Source of the DNA: Stenogyne calaminthoides | Lineage: Eukaryota > Streptophyta > Magnoliopsida > Lamiales > Lamiaceae | DNA length: 64,000 nt | Reading direction: 5' to 3' | Assembly: GCA_037126765.1 (NCBI GenBank) | Contig: JBBCBC010000031.1 | Coordinates: forward strand, 10,053,638 to 10,117,637 | Part shown: positions 24,412 to 37,042 of the stretch, one piece after another | How the letters are laid out: every line of letters starts with the position of its first letter | How positions within the stretch are numbered: position 1 is the stretch's first letter | Notes under the pieces: model-generated | The model's input: the letters and a program-made list of their open reading frames with translations, nothing else | Databases searched by the model: none | Told to the model about the DNA's origin: nothing | Program-made: the position numbers and the translations under genes

Positions 24412-24911
24412 NNNNNNNNNNNNNNNNNNNNNNNNNNNNNNNNNNNNNNNNNNNNNNNNNNNNNNNNNNNNNNNNNNNNNNNNNNNNNNNNNNNNNNNNN
24501 NNNNNNNNNNNNNNNNNNNNNNNNNNNNNNNNNNNNNNNNNNNNNNNNNNNNNNNNNNNNNNNNNNNNNNNNNNNNNNNNNNNNNNNNNNNNNNNNNNNN
24601 NNNNNNNNNNNNNNNNNNNNNNNNNNNNNNNNNNNNNNNNNNNNNNNNNNNNNNNNNNNNNNNNNNNNNNNNNNNNNNNNNNNNNNNNNNNNNNNNNNNN
24701 NNNNNNNNNNNNNNNNNNNNNNNNNNNNNNNNNNNNNNNNNNNNNNNNNNNNNNNNNNNNNNNNNNNNNNNNNNNNNNNNNNNNNNNNNNNNNNNNNNNN
24801 NNNNNNNNNNNNNNNNNNNNNNNNNNNNNNNNNNNNNNNNNNNNNNNNNNNNNNNNNNNNNNNNNNNNNNNNNNNNNNNNNNNNNNNNNNNNNNNNNNNN
24901 NNNNNNNNNNN
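24412..24911. other. Assembly gap (500 N)
   Basis: Exactly 500 unknown bases, a length often used for gaps of unknown size. It falls inside intron 2 of UGT-B and within a simple-sequence MITE. Confidence 0.99.
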
Positions 24912-26804
24912 GAAAAACATATTGTTTATGTTTGTAACAATGAGGATGACAATTTAAAGAAAATAAGTTTCAGTTTGGGAAAAGTAAGTTAGATAGTTTC
25001 AATTTGACAAAAGTATGCCAGTAAATTTTAAGTTTGCGCAAGATTAGATCCATAAATTTTGAGTTTCCATAAAGTAGGACCGTAAATTTTAAGTTTTTTT
25101 GAAAATTTAGGCCCGTGTGTGAGAGAAAAATAGTATATATTTGCCAAAAAACTAAAAATTAATGTCCTACTTTAGTCAGAAGAAAAGTTAATATTCTATT
25201 TTTCAAAACTGAAACTGAAAAGTTAATATCCTTCCATTAAGTTGATATTGTAATAATAAATATTAGAGATATATTAAAAGTGATAATGTAAGTAATTCTA
25301 AACTAAATAATTGAATACATTCAGTTAAGTTGAAGAAAGTCATTAGTTCACCATAAAATTTGTTAACGCTTTAATTTTAAATTTAACTATCTAATTTTAT
25401 GTTGTGCATTTGATTGAGTTTTAGTTTTTTTTTATTTGTAATTGAGTCAAATATATAATAAATATAATTCTCCACATAAGAGAAAATGTGTACGTTTATA
25501 CTGACATATATTATTTCAATATTGACATAGAGTATTTTAACTCTAGAGAGTCAATAAAATGGAAGCTAATGTCCTAGTTGATTTTTTTATTTATTTTATA
25601 TGTCCTATTTTTTCTCAAAAAAAGGTTAATGTCCTACTTTTACCAAAAAGAGAGAGACTAATATCCTACTTTTTCCGAGCTGAAGCTTATTGTCCTTAAA
25701 TTGTCACTTCCCCTAAATTACGGGCCTTAAAATAATATTTTCCCACTGTTTCACCCTATGCAAAAACTTACTTGTAAAGATATATATTTATTGTCAATAA
25801 TTAGGGAGTCTAAGCATATTTTCAAAGAAGTATTTTCTCATGCAGTTATTCATACGTGTACATTTCACGTTAAACCCTAAATCCTGCAATGAAAGAGATT
25901 TTAAATGCAAACATGAAAAATTGTAACATTAAATAATCAATATTTTTCCATTGAAAAAATAATATTATCCATGAAAAAATCAATACTATAAGAACTAATC
26001 ATGATAAGATAATATATTCATTTTAGTTATTTAATAAATTAAATTTATAAATAAAAATAAATAATTTATAATATTTTTATACAAATAAATCCAATAAAAA
26101 ATTTTAAACTAAAAAGTACATAGAATTTTTCGAAATGTTCATACGCCTAATACTTTTCAAGAGCATACTGCTACTAAATATTTTAACTATTCCTCTTAAT
26201 ATGTACATTTAAATACTTAACAAAAAAACATCATTATTTTGTCTAATAATCAGATGATATACATTTACGAATATTTTAATACACATATATTATCTAAAAT
26301 ATTTAAATAAATTAGATCGAAAAAATTAAAAAAAATATTGCATCTAATTAAATATGGTTTGACTTTGTATATTTAGTAATAATTTATAATCAATTACCAT
26401 TAATTAGAAATGAAATATAATTACACCTATACATAGAAAAAATAAACTTAATATTCACCTATGATTCTTAAAAAAATTATTGGCTGCCATGAAATATTTC
26501 GAGCCATAATTATCGGTACATAATTCTAAAAAAATAATTCTATAATCTTCGCTATCTTAAACGTATATTTAAATTTTGAATTTTGAACGTATTGTAATTT
26601 AAACTTTGATCCATAATTTTAAAAATATTAATGTCCTTAAATCACATTTTTAGATAATATGTTTTAATTTGATCATGCCTTTTTAAAACTACTCATCATT
26701 TATTTTCTTAAATGAGATGGTTTTAAATAATTAATAATTAATTATATCACTATAAAGAATACATAAACATGTATAAGTGAGAAGAAACTACTAAAGGCAC
26801 ATAC

Positions 26805-26850
<46 letters not shown>

Positions 26851-28238
26851 ATGAAATATAATTATAATTGAGAGAATTAATTTATTACTTTTTTATGTCT
26901 AAAATTATATTTGTATACCTAAATTATAAATGATTGAAATGGTTATAGAATGCAATTGACTTTCATTTTATATGGATTTTTATTAATTTTGTCTTATTTT
27001 ATGCATTCTGACAAATTTTTACCATCTAAAGAAGTCAACTAAGCCGAATTTTCAAATATTAGATTCCACGTATTATTTTCTAATTTTTTTGAACAAATTG
27101 ATACATTGAACACTAATGTTTATTTAATTAATAAAAATGAGTCAAACATACCCAAAAAAATTAATGTTGATAAATTCACACCTAAAAGTACTCAACAATA
27201 TCAATAATGTCCATAATAAAAGAAAAAAATCAACATCCGAATTTAATTAAATTTCTAAAAAGATTTCATATAATTATATTTATATACTTAAATAAAAAAG
27301 AATGATTGACATTATTATATGATGTTATTGATTTTTCATTTTATATAGATTTGTTATTAATTATTTCTTGATTTATGCATTATGTCAAACTTGAGTACTA
27401 AAATAAATTAATTTATATTGCTACTTAGCTTCAAACGCGATTATTGATGTGATTCACCCAAATATATTAATTTACATTCAAGACTTAGCTTCAATTTTTA
27501 TCATATTTCATGAGCATATTCAATAATAGTAGTAACATTTTTAATGCGTATCACTTTTCAAGGTGTATAAAAGAGAAAAAGTCATATATTGCAAATATAT
27601 TGATAAGCCACATTATAAATTTAGTAATACTTAAATTAATGCTAAAAAAATATACCACATTTTTTCAATGATTGATTACGGCATCAATTTGTCTTTAAGT
27701 TTTTTTTCTTTTGATCATAAATTGTAACATATTTTAACGGAGACATCCTATTTTTTTTTAATAAATATTGAAATAAAAACTGCACAAATCGTTTTTAATT
27801 ATCTTGTCAGCATACTAATTACCAAAAAAATGTAAATACGGTATATAATCTCTCCCACAAATTCTAGAAATATAATATACTTTTCAAATTTTAAATATAT
27901 TAGTTTAGTTGACTAAAACTATATGAAAGATTATGCAATTAATATTAAAATTATCAATCTTTATTAATTAGTTAAGTTGAGTGATTTTAGGGATTTAGAT
28001 CTCTTAATTCACGGTCAAAAAATAAGTTAGCAATATCATTTTATACAATTTTATAAATTTAAATTTATTTACTTTTAAGTTATATAAATTAATCCATAAA
28101 TTACATAGTATGACTCTAATAAATTTATTAATTGTGTAGCAAAATTCATTCCCTTATATAGTATGATTGCATTAATACTCTTATAAAAAAATATACCATA
28201 AATTAATAGTAAAAAAATCATCACAAAAATAAACAAAA
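24912..28238. other. AT-rich intergenic DNA without a gene
   Basis: No reading frame of note. About 24940-25715 has diverged facing ends (GACAATTTAAAGAAAATAAG versus CTTATTGTCCTTAAATTGTC), perhaps an old terminal-inverted-repeat element. A (TA)n microsatellite lies near 26809-26850. The rest is low-complexity A/T with no sign of UGT exon 3. Confidence 0.5.
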
Positions 28239-28871
28239 ATATATTTTAATTTGATTCAAATCTAGAAAAGTTTTTTTTTTTTTTTAAGAATCATTTTTTT
28301 AATATGTTATCAGGATCCCAGTAATATTTAAGCTTAAATCCAACTTTTAAATGAAGACTCTTTTAAATGGATAGGACAATGCAGTTGATCCGAAAGTCTA
28401 TAAATACCCTGCATTGGTCGACATTCAAGTTTGAGGAAAAAGTGAAATACCACTTGCTCTACTCCAAACTTTAAAAAGTAACATCCAAGACACAATCGAA
28501 AGTACAACCTAAAGTGTTTGTATCTTGTAGGAGTGTGAGGATCTGTGTTATTCTATTTGTACTGGTCGAAGGAATACAATTTCTCTCATCAGTATTGATT
28601 TTATCTTATTAGATCAAGTTTTAAGTTGAATAAGATCACTAGTTACTTGATTGAATAGATTACTTTGGGTGTGTGGATTTTCACTACACCTTTTAGGATC
28701 TTGTAAATGGTTCTTGTGTATCTCACTACTTGTTATAGTGATAGTTTTTAACCATGAGGTTCGTATAGTCTGGATTACAGACCATACACAAATTTGAAAT
28801 CGGGTCACTTACTAGGAACTACATTATACAACTGCATAATTTTAATAACTACAAAAACTTTATTGAGTTTT
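28239..28871 (+). repeat. Dispersed repeat, about 630 bp, copy 1 (inverted copy at 43609-44240)
   Basis: The reverse complement of 43609-44240 matches over the whole length. It contains TATAAATACC at about 28399 and promoter-like text, so an LTR-like or transcribed element is possible. A 28-bp segment (ATGAGGTTCGTATAGTCTGG and flanks) occurs at 28752 and again at 28911, just outside. The class is unknown. Confidence 0.75.
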
Positions 28872-30117
28872 AAAAAACTGCATAATTCTAATAACTGCAT
28901 AATTCTAATAACCATGAGGTTCGTATAGTCTGGATTACTAGGTCTATATATATAACCAGCTTTCTTAGCTTTTTCATAATATGGTTTTAAAAAATCATCA
29001 CAAAAATGTTGGCATATAGTATGATTCTGTGTCATTATAATTATAATTTCGTAAAGCCTTTAATATGCAAATTGCTTCTTTAACAGCCATTGAAATGTGA
29101 GTAACACTCATGTGAACCAGGTTCACACATGAACTCTATCACTGTTATGTGTAAAAACTATCACTGTTATGCACAAAAACTTTCACTATTTAAAAATATA
29201 AAGTATTTTCTAAACAGTGATTGTTTTTGTTCATAACAGTAAAAGTTTTTGTATGTAACAGTGATACTTAAATAACCGAGTTCATAGAATGAACCAGGTC
29301 TATACAAAGTTTTGTCTTGAAATGTGGGGAGAATTCTCCTGGCGACGCATATTCGAACCCTACGTGGAATAAAACTTTCATTGATATATTATGGAGGTTT
29401 GTCCTGAGGATTAAATTTTGTTGGTTCTTTTTAACAAGTCTCTGCTATTTGGACATATTTTTTGATTTACAAACTGTCACGAGTGAGAGAAATTTCTCGT
29501 CTCTTCCTTAAAAAAAGTAAATAATAACAGGCACTTTATTCTAACATATATACCTTATATAATTATACATACATATAAGGTCGTGCTTTATAAAGGAAAA
29601 CAAGAATTCAAGAACCCCTAACAATACAAGTTAAGTACAAACAATGCTATACTATTGAAGAGGAAAAACTGAGGGAAATGAACATCATTTTTGTTAAAAG
29701 AAGAAATTAATCAAAGGAGAATATTAATTAGGTTTCAATTCCCTCCCCATGCACTATAAATATTCCTATATATGATTAAACTTTACAAAGAAAATTAAAT
29801 TAAATAGTGCATGAAAGCGAAATGAAGTAATCCCTTATTCTACGAGTACTTGTACACTTGTTTTGTTAGGACGTCTCACTCCCAATATTATTTCCACACT
29901 AAAAATGAAAAACTTTTTCATAAATTTCACTTTCATAGTATTTATAAATTTATACAAAATTTCATTACTTTTGGACTCGTATACACACAAAATTTAACTT
30001 ATTTATTTATTTTATATATAAATATTACGAAATTACCCCTAACTTATTGTTCAACCTCAGAATTAACTCATTAAGCATAGATATTCGAACGTTGATATTT
30101 CCTAGCTAGAAAAGTAA
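28872..30117. other. Intergenic DNA with SINE-like and MITE fragments
   Basis: 29062-29090 (TTGCTTCTTTAACAGCCA) and 29322-29360 (GGAGAATTCTCCTGGCG...ATTCGAACCC) look like two halves of the sequence at 31123-31200, split by an insertion at about 29095-29315. That insertion has facing GAACCAGGTTCA-type ends and ATCACTGTTATG repeats. 29820-30060 resembles a decayed Stowaway. No gene is seen. Confidence 0.45.
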
Positions 30118-30126
30118 TTTTAAAGG

Positions 30127-30859
30127 GGGAAAAATCCAATTTCGATCACTAAAGTTTATCGTTTTACAGTTTTGGTCACCCAAGTTTACTCACTTTTAAA
30201 ATTGGCCACTCAAGTTCATTTTTACTCTCACATTAGGTCCTGCCGTCAGTCAACACGTCTTTGACTGACGTAAACAACTAAAAAAAGCGCGAAATCATTC
30301 TTAGCATCCCCAAATCGAAATTCCGGCCTCTTTCCCCCTTTTACAAAAACCCTAATTTCCAATTTGAACGCGTATTGCACGAAGAATAAGTAAATTTTCA
30401 AGATATCACACTTGGGTAAAGGATTGAAGTATGTCCTAGACCACTGAGAAGGATTTTTCTTTGCAAGCCAATCATATGATTTTTAATCTAAATCCTTCAT
30501 CTCTTGCATTTTAGCAGTGAATACTTCATACCTTGTTGCTCTAGCTGCTGCCCACAATGCATTCTTAACTACAAGCCCTTAGAAACCATCTTTTTCATGT
30601 TGTTGTGAAGGTGTTGCACACAATGCATTTTGAGGGTGATAGTAATTTGGGAAAAGAGGCTGAAATTTCGATTTGAGAGTGTTAAAAATGATTTCGCGTT
30701 TTTTCTAATTGTTTCCGTCAGTCAAAGAAGGGTTAACTGAAGGCAGGACCTAATGTGAGAGTAAAAATTAACTTGAGTGACCAATTTTGAAAGTGAGTAA
30801 ACTTGGGTGACCAAAACTGTAAAACGGTAAACTTTAGTGACAAAAATTGGATTTTTCCC
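30127..30859. mobile_element. MULE (Mutator-like) element, 9-bp TSD TTTTAAAGG
   Basis: Long terminal inverted repeats of about 200 bp start GGGAAAAATCCAATTT and end AAATTGGATTTTTCCC. TTTTAAAGG flanks both sides (30118-30126 and 30860-30868), the 9-bp duplication typical of Mutator elements. The centre holds a remnant of MuDR-type transposase on the minus strand. Confidence 0.93.
30426..30626 (-). pseudogene. MuDR-type transposase fragment inside the MULE
   Basis: The minus strand encodes a stretch reading KNALWAAARATRYEVF...MQEMKDLD, a stop, then KSYDWLAKKNPSQWSRTYF. This matches the well-known plant MULE transposase pattern (ALW.AARATT..EF...M..L...AY.WL......WSR..F) downstream of the catalytic core. 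A TAA stop interrupts it and both sides are missing, so it is non-functional. It confirms the Mutator assignment independently of the ends. Confidence 0.8.
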
Positions 30860-31016
30860 TTTTAAAGGACGAAAAAGTCCTTAAAAACAAGACTTGAGGA
30901 CTAAAGGTGACAGTAACATAACATAACAGACCATTGCCGACATAGGTTTTTCCAGAAGTGCTTGTTTAATTATGTTTCCTACTTTAAATGATTAGTCCTC
31001 ATGTTTTGTTAAGTCT

Positions 31017-31200
31017 TCAATGCATTCAGGTGCACCGTGCACTTATATTACATTTAAAATTATAAACTTATTATATCAAAAGATACAATTTATAAAAATT
31101 GAACCATCCAACTTTTAATATACAAAATTGCTTCTTTAACAGCCAATTAAATATAGGGAGAAGTCCCGGGCAACGCAAGTTCGAACCCCGTGTTGGAAAT
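31017..31200 (+). repeat. GTGCAC MITE end fused to a SINE-like segment
   Basis: 31025-31075 carries the GGTGCACCGTGCACTTATA end of the GTGCAC MITE family. 31123-31200 has TTGCTTCTTTAACAGCCA and, at 31179-31189, GTTCGAACCCC, which fits an RNA polymerase III B box. It is related to the split copy at 29062-29360. Confidence 0.5.
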
Positions 31201-31236
31201 GATAATGTAACTAGCTATATAGGGATTAGGTTTTTA

Positions 31237-31832
31237 ATAGTCCTGTAACTTTGTATCGTTTTGAAATTAATCTCGTGTGTTTTGACTTTTTTATTTTGGT
31301 AATGTAAGTTTTTAAAATTTTTAAATTGGTCATTTCACCTGCTATAGCAGGTCACCAATATGGTAACAACAATCTATGTAATTATTTTATTTTTTATTTT
31401 AATTTGAAATACCACCTAAACTTTTTTAATTCCAATAATTTTATTTGCGTGTTTTTTAAGGCAGTAATAGTGATTTTCTGCATATTTTGGTTTATTTTTT
31501 TATCTTTTGGTCAGTTTAGACCCAATAAACTGACCTGATTTGTTTTGTCTTTTAATGTACAAATTATTTTTAAACCCGATCAAAAATCTGGGTAAGATTA
31601 TTATGATTAAAAAAGTTCAAGCGACGCTTCAAAACTAAAGGGAATAACAAAATAATTACATACGTATGTAGCATTCATAACAGAATTTGTTGAAGAAAGT
31701 GAAAATGATCAATTTAAAAAATTTAGAAACTTACATGATCAATTTTAAAATTTTTAAAAAACTTACAGGACCAAATCAAAAAGTCAAAACGTACAGGACC
31801 AATTTCAAAACGAAGCAAAAGTACTGGACTAA
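31237..31832. mobile_element. Long-TIR MULE-like MITE
   Basis: The left end AGTCCTGTAACTTTGTATCG and about 100 bp after it face a right arm (about 31710-31832) whose complement reads AGTCCAGTACTTTTGCTTCG. Arms of about 110 bp enclose about 350 bp of noncoding DNA. Related text (GTCCTGTAACTTTGCTCAAT) lies at 54085 beside the CAD-like gene. Confidence 0.65.
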
Positions 31833-32079
31833 AAAAAAATTTAATCTCAACTCTATATTATCGAAGGCAAGTTATCACGTGGACTAATAATAGTGTTTTT
31901 GTTAGAGAGAGAGAATAATAGGTCGGCAATGGTTTCCAGCTCTTGTTTTGTAAGGCCTTTTTCGTCCAAAAAAATATTACTACTTATCTGGGAAATATCA
32001 ATTTTTATATAATTTGTCTATGTTTCACACAACTCAACCACTACATCCTTCAACTACCACACCCTTAAACACACACATA

Positions 32080-32088
32080 TATATAAAC
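32080..32088 (+). promoter_or_regulatory. UGT-C TATA box
   Basis: TATATAAAC lies 97-105 bases before the ATG of UGT-C, matching the same motif at nearly the same distance in UGT-A and UGT-B. Confidence 0.6.
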
Positions 32089-32184
32089 ACAAACCTAGAC
32101 CCTCAAACTTCATACAAATCAAAACATATATATTTCCAAATATACATAAACACACCTCACTATTAATTTTGACAAGATTAAGGC

Positions 32185-35033
32185 ATGGGAAAACCACATG
32201 TCATGATGGTGCCCTACCCGGCCCAAGGCCACGTAATCCCACTCCTTGAGCTAGCACACATCCTAGCCACACATCACGGCATCAAGATCACATTCGTGAA
32301 CGTCGATTTCGTTCACGAAATCGTCACCAAGTCCTCCTCGGGGGGCCCGATTCGCTTCCGCTCGGTTCCAGACGGGCTGGAACCGGAGGAGCGAGTCGTC
32401 CCCGAGAAGTTCATAGAGACGGTGTGGAAAGTCTTGCCCGAGAATATCGAGAAGTTAATTGTAAAGATGGAGGAGGAGGACGAGAAGGTGACGTGTGTGA
32501 TTTGTGACCACCACCTTTGTGGGATCCAAGAAGCTGCCAGGAAATTGGGGGTACAATCGGCACTTTTCTCGGTAGTGCCGGCGGCGATGTTCCCGTTGAT
32601 ATTTAACGTGCCTAAATTGATTGAAGATGGGATAGTTGACAATGAGGGTATGATTTAGTTTAATTTATTGCATCTCCATTTTTTTTTGTCGGGGTGTGTG
32701 TTTTCAATTTCAGATATTTAATGCGATTTTTCTTTTGTCCTATACTACTTGGTAATTAAATTAATTGGAAAGTTGAAGAAAAAGAAAATTCCATTGTAGT
32801 GAAATGAAACGACGGAAAGGAATATTACTGAAAGAATATCTTTAATTTGTTTCATAAAGATTCTCATATGTAAAGGTTTTTTTTTTTTGAAAGGGTACTC
32901 ATAGGTAAAGTTAACTTCTAACTAATTAGAAAGTTGAAGAAAAGAAAATTTTATTTGGAAATTACTAAAAAAGTATTTCCCGTACGTAGCATAAAAAATC
33001 TAAATTTTGTATACATTAAAGTGGACCGTGCACTCATAGTGTATTTTAAAAACATGCAATTTGTTATATTGAAACGTACAATTTTTTTTCCTTATATTAA
33101 TATTTGCACGATTTAGTGTAAATAAATTGTATCTTTTAGTATAACAAATTGTACGGTTCTAAAATGTATTATAAGTGCACGGTGCACATGGCATGAATGC
33201 AAATGAGACCCTACCTTTCACATAATTTTTTTTCATTCCTCAATAAAATACTACTGAAAACTATTCCCATAAAAAATGCAAAATAACAATTCTGAGAACA
33301 ATATACGAAATATAACCTAAAAATGGATCTCATATATGCAAATTAATTTTGCTCATGCTGCAGGTCGTGAATTACAGAACAAGGCGGTTAAATTTGCAAA
33401 AGGAATGCCAAGCATGCTCCCATCACACTTCATCTGGCACCGCGACAGTAAAAGCATTCAGAAACTAATTTTCAAGATAATGGTGCACGACACCCCCCAT
33501 CTTAAATCCGCAGATTGGTTGTTATGCACCTCCACCTTCGATCTCGAGGAGGGTGCATACACCCACCTTCCTTCTCACATCGTCCCCATCGGGCCCCTTC
33601 TGACCGCCGAAAATCGACAAGCGAATTCGGGTGGCCATTTCTTGGAACAGGACTCCGAGTGCCTGGAGTGGCTAGACCAACAACACACTAGCTCGGTTAT
33701 TTACGTCGCGTTTGGCAGCACCGCGATACTTAGCAACGCTCAGTTTCAACAACTGGCTATAGGGATTGAGGAAACGAATATACCGTTTTTGTGGGTAGTG
33801 AGACCTGATTCGATACCGGGGGAGGAGAAGCAAGAATTCCCCGACGGTTTTTTGGACAGAGTGTCGGGCAGGGGCCGGATTACAGGTTTGACTCGTTGAC
33901 CAATTTTTTTTGTCACTATTGCTTCCCTAACTAAAAGTCTATAACGCCAGAACATATTTTTAATTTTTGTCATTGAAAACTTTTAAATAAAAAAATAATA
34001 GTGATAGAATTTTTATTATTATAACTAAATGTCAATTTTCTTGTAGTGTTGGTTGTGTATTTTTTCTTTTTAATAGGAGTGGAAAATGTTAACTCTGAAA
34101 TAATTTATCAAGAGTAGGTCTAGTGTGAAAATTTTCATGTATGAAAATTTATAAAATTGCCCTAAATCAACCATCTATACCCTAAACACTAAATAATGAA
34201 TCCTAAATTATGATTTATTCGGGCCGGGTGAACCATGAACCACTTGGGCCGAGTGAACCATGAACCACTCAATTTTGTCTTACCTTCGCCAATTACAGAA
34301 TTTGATTGTAAATTAAAAAAAATTCATGTATAAAATTTTCATACTAGACTTTATCTTTTATAAATTAATGAGTTGATTTTTTCTTCAACAAATTGCGGTC
34401 TTTTTTAAATGGTTAAGTTTATATTATACTACAACAATTGGTAAAAGAGTGTATCTTATTGAAAAGTTGGGGTGGAATTAACTTATATATCAAAATATTA
34501 ATGTAAATAGTACTTCTCTACTCAAAAGTCAAAACATGAACTATTTGACTTTTCACTTCTTTAGCTTCGGTAATGGATCTAACAAATCAAAATCTATACA
34601 CTTCATGAAATTAAATAATTTAGTGAAAAAGTTTGATAGTCTTTAGTGTTGAATTGCAGGTTGGGCGCCTCAACAGAAGGTTTTGAGGCACTCTTCTGTA
34701 GCTTGCTTCGTAAGTCACTGTGGCTGGAACTCGACTATAGAAAGTTTAAGCAGTGGGGTCCCGATTCTATGTTGGCCGTATTTTTCGGACCAGTTTGTGA
34801 GTCAAAGCTACATATGTGATGTTTGGAAAGTCGGGGTGAGGTTCGAACGCGATGTTCAAAACGGGAATATTATTACATCCGAAGAATTTAAGACCAAGAT
34901 CGATCTAATTCTTGGTGATAAGGAGTTTAAAGAGAGGTCTCTGCAATTTAAGAAACACATTGAGAATACTGTGAAAGAAGGAGGGGCTTCCCACAAGAAT
35001 CTCAATAAATTTGTCACTTGGATACACAAATAG
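32185..35033 (+). CDS. UGT-C: intact UDP-glycosyltransferase, UGT83A1-like (452 aa, 3 exons)
   Basis: Family-1 glycosyltransferase, expected to transfer a sugar from a UDP-sugar to a small hydroxylated acceptor in the cytosol; the acceptor cannot be predicted. Exons: 32185-32647 (463 nt), 33364-33885 (522 nt), 34660-35033 (374 nt), all with GT/AG introns in phase 1, 1359 nt in total. The start PHVMMVPYPAQGHVIPL contains the catalytic-type His16; Asp108 (VICDHHL) is the likely dyad partner. The PSPG donor box spans residues 330-373, is exactly 44 residues, keeps HCGWNS and ends in DQ, which usually goes with UDP-glucose. The length fits the family (about 450-480 aa). Intron 1 holds a GTGCAC MITE and intron 2 a CCGAGTG MITE. 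A TATA box lies at 32080 and an AATAAA at 35151. It is the only complete member of the local cluster. The UGT83A assignment rests on overall resemblance recalled from the family. Confidence 0.93.
33020..33215. mobile_element. GTGCAC-family MITE in intron 1 of UGT-C
   Basis: The left part GTGCACTCATAGTGTATTTT faces AAAATGTATTATAAGTGCAC at the right, with complementary arms of about 60 bp. It is the same family as 37043-37270. Confidence 0.7.
34106..34365. mobile_element. CCGAGTG-family MITE in intron 2 of UGT-C
   Basis: The ends GAAAATTTTCATGTATGAAA and TCATGTATAAAATTTTCATA face each other. The core holds GGGCCG(G/A)GTGAACCATGAACCAC twice in tandem. Related copies lie at 59697-59970 and 60305-60560. 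Confidence 0.65.
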
Positions 35034-35450
35034 AAGCTATTATATGATTCAATCGTGGATTCTGATTTCAATTTTGTCTAGTGCATCTCGTCTTTGTGTC
35101 TACTTTTTGAACTTCATTTGATTTGATGTGACCACATGTTTATTATATCGAATAAAATTATTTTGCAATATTTAAGATAACTTGAACCCCCATGTTTTAT
35201 TTATAAAAACCATGATGATTTGATTTCTACTTGAACCCCCTGTTTTAGTTTGGTGTTTAATCTGATTTATTATTACGTACTTTCAATATATACACATTAC
35301 GTTGTTTAATTAAAAGCAAGGAGGAAATGGGTCGGTTCATATAGAATATTATTATGTTTTGAAGTGGATGGGAACCCGCAAATAGACAGTGAATTTTGTT
35401 CTCCTGAATTTATCAGTCTTTATTCTGAATATCGAGTTATTAAAAAAAAT
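35034..35450. other. UGT-C 3' flank
   Basis: AATAAA at 35151-35156, 118 bases past the stop, is a plausible polyadenylation signal. 35330-35450 starts a diverged direct repeat (GGGTC..TCATAT...GAGTTATTAAAAAAAA) that recurs at 35945-36065 and, in part, 37437-37520. The A-rich tail suggests an old retroposed sequence. Confidence 0.45.
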
Positions 35451-35929
35451 GAGAAAAAAAGTTCTTTTGTTCCATAACTTATGCACTGTCCATTTTTCGG
35501 TCCAAAAAAATTTAATGTCCAATTTTAGTCCTACAACTAAATAGATTGTCCCATTTTCACCGAAAAATTGAAAAAACATCATTTTCGATTTCATACAAGT
35601 CGCGTGCCGATAAAATTGAGTTGTTCTTAGATTTACAGATTTTAAATTTTAGTTTTAATTACATTTATTGGACACATGGGTAGTTTATTTCATTGAAAAC
35701 CGTAAATAAATAGTCAGCGTTCACGTCATCGAGGGTATAGAGAACCCCAAATTTTACCGGAACGTGACTTATACGTCATAAAAACGGCGTTATTCACGAT
35801 TTTTTGGCAAAAATGGGATATAAATTGGACAATCAATTTAGTTATGGGACCAAAATTGGACAGTTAAATTTTTTGGGATGAAAAATTGACAGTAGATAAG
35901 TTATGCGACCAAAAAACTTTTTTTCTCAA
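35451..35929. mobile_element. Long-TIR MITE (GAGAAAAAAAGTT ends)
   Basis: The left arm GAGAAAAAAAGTTCTTTTG and about 110 further bases face a right arm ending CAAAAAACTTTTTTTCTC. AAAAAATG occurs at both flanks and may be the target duplication. MULE-like by structure; no coding sequence. Confidence 0.65.
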
Positions 35930-37042
35930 AAAATGCAGGAAGAAAATGGGTCAATCCATATTGAACTTTGTTCTGACTTAAAATGGATCGTCACTAGTGA
36001 ACGATGAGTTCTGATCTCTCGAATTAGTCCATCTTTAATTGGATATCTAGTTATTAAAAAAAAAAGCATGGGAAAGATGAAATGTCGTACTCTATGGCAT
36101 CAGCACAAAATTGCTTTATTGTTTTTGGAAAGATACAAATTCAAACAAAAAAGTCAATTTGTGATTGCTACAGTTTCAAACTTTCAACTGCAATTTTATA
36201 TAACCCTGGAGAACTGCAAGTTTTATATAAGGCGTGGAGTGACATATATAATTATTTTTTAAAAGAGAACATATACTAAAAAATCAAATAGGAAGAATTT
36301 CATATGTAAACACCCAAATTTCAAATTGTCTTAAAAAAAATATCCTTATTTTATAAATGTTTCTCCTGTGTTTATAAAATGAGAATCCATATTAAAATTG
36401 GACCCTTGAAAATTTTTCCTATAGAAAAATTCAAAAGTGATAAAGATTGATGTTCGCGCTAAATTAATGATAGAAGAAAAGTAATGGTCAAACCCACACA
36501 TGACACAAGATCGAAATTGAATATTTTAGGCATATAGTATTTTATTGATTTTATTTTGTGTCGTAACAATGACAATTAGTATTAAAAGTCTAGATTGGAA
36601 ATTTTGAAATTTGACAAGGTGCACTGCCATTTTTGTCAAACATTTTGACGGTATATATATGGATTTAAATCCAAAAATGTTTACCGTGTGCATTATGTAG
36701 GGAAAAAGAAAAATTTTAATAGCGTGGTCAGCATAAGGTTATCAATTTTGAGGATACTAAATAAAAATTCGGCAGAATTTAAGAATTCTATAAAACAATT
36801 TTTTAAATAAATCGCGAATCAAGTATATATGGCTTGGGCCTGAGCATTTTTATTGGGCTGAAATAACACCGGAGTTTACGTGAAGGTCGGATATTGGACT
36901 TCTGGGCTAAATGAAATATAAACGATCTCTTTAATAAACTTGAAAAATACTTGAACAAATCTAAACTTCATTTTAATTAAATCTGAAAAGTTGTTTAAAC
37001 AAATATTAAAAGTTTAAAAAACCCATATAATATTTAAAGGCT

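Noticed and set aside
24393..24920. Long open frame spanning the N run
   Set aside because: It is only an artefact of unknown bases.
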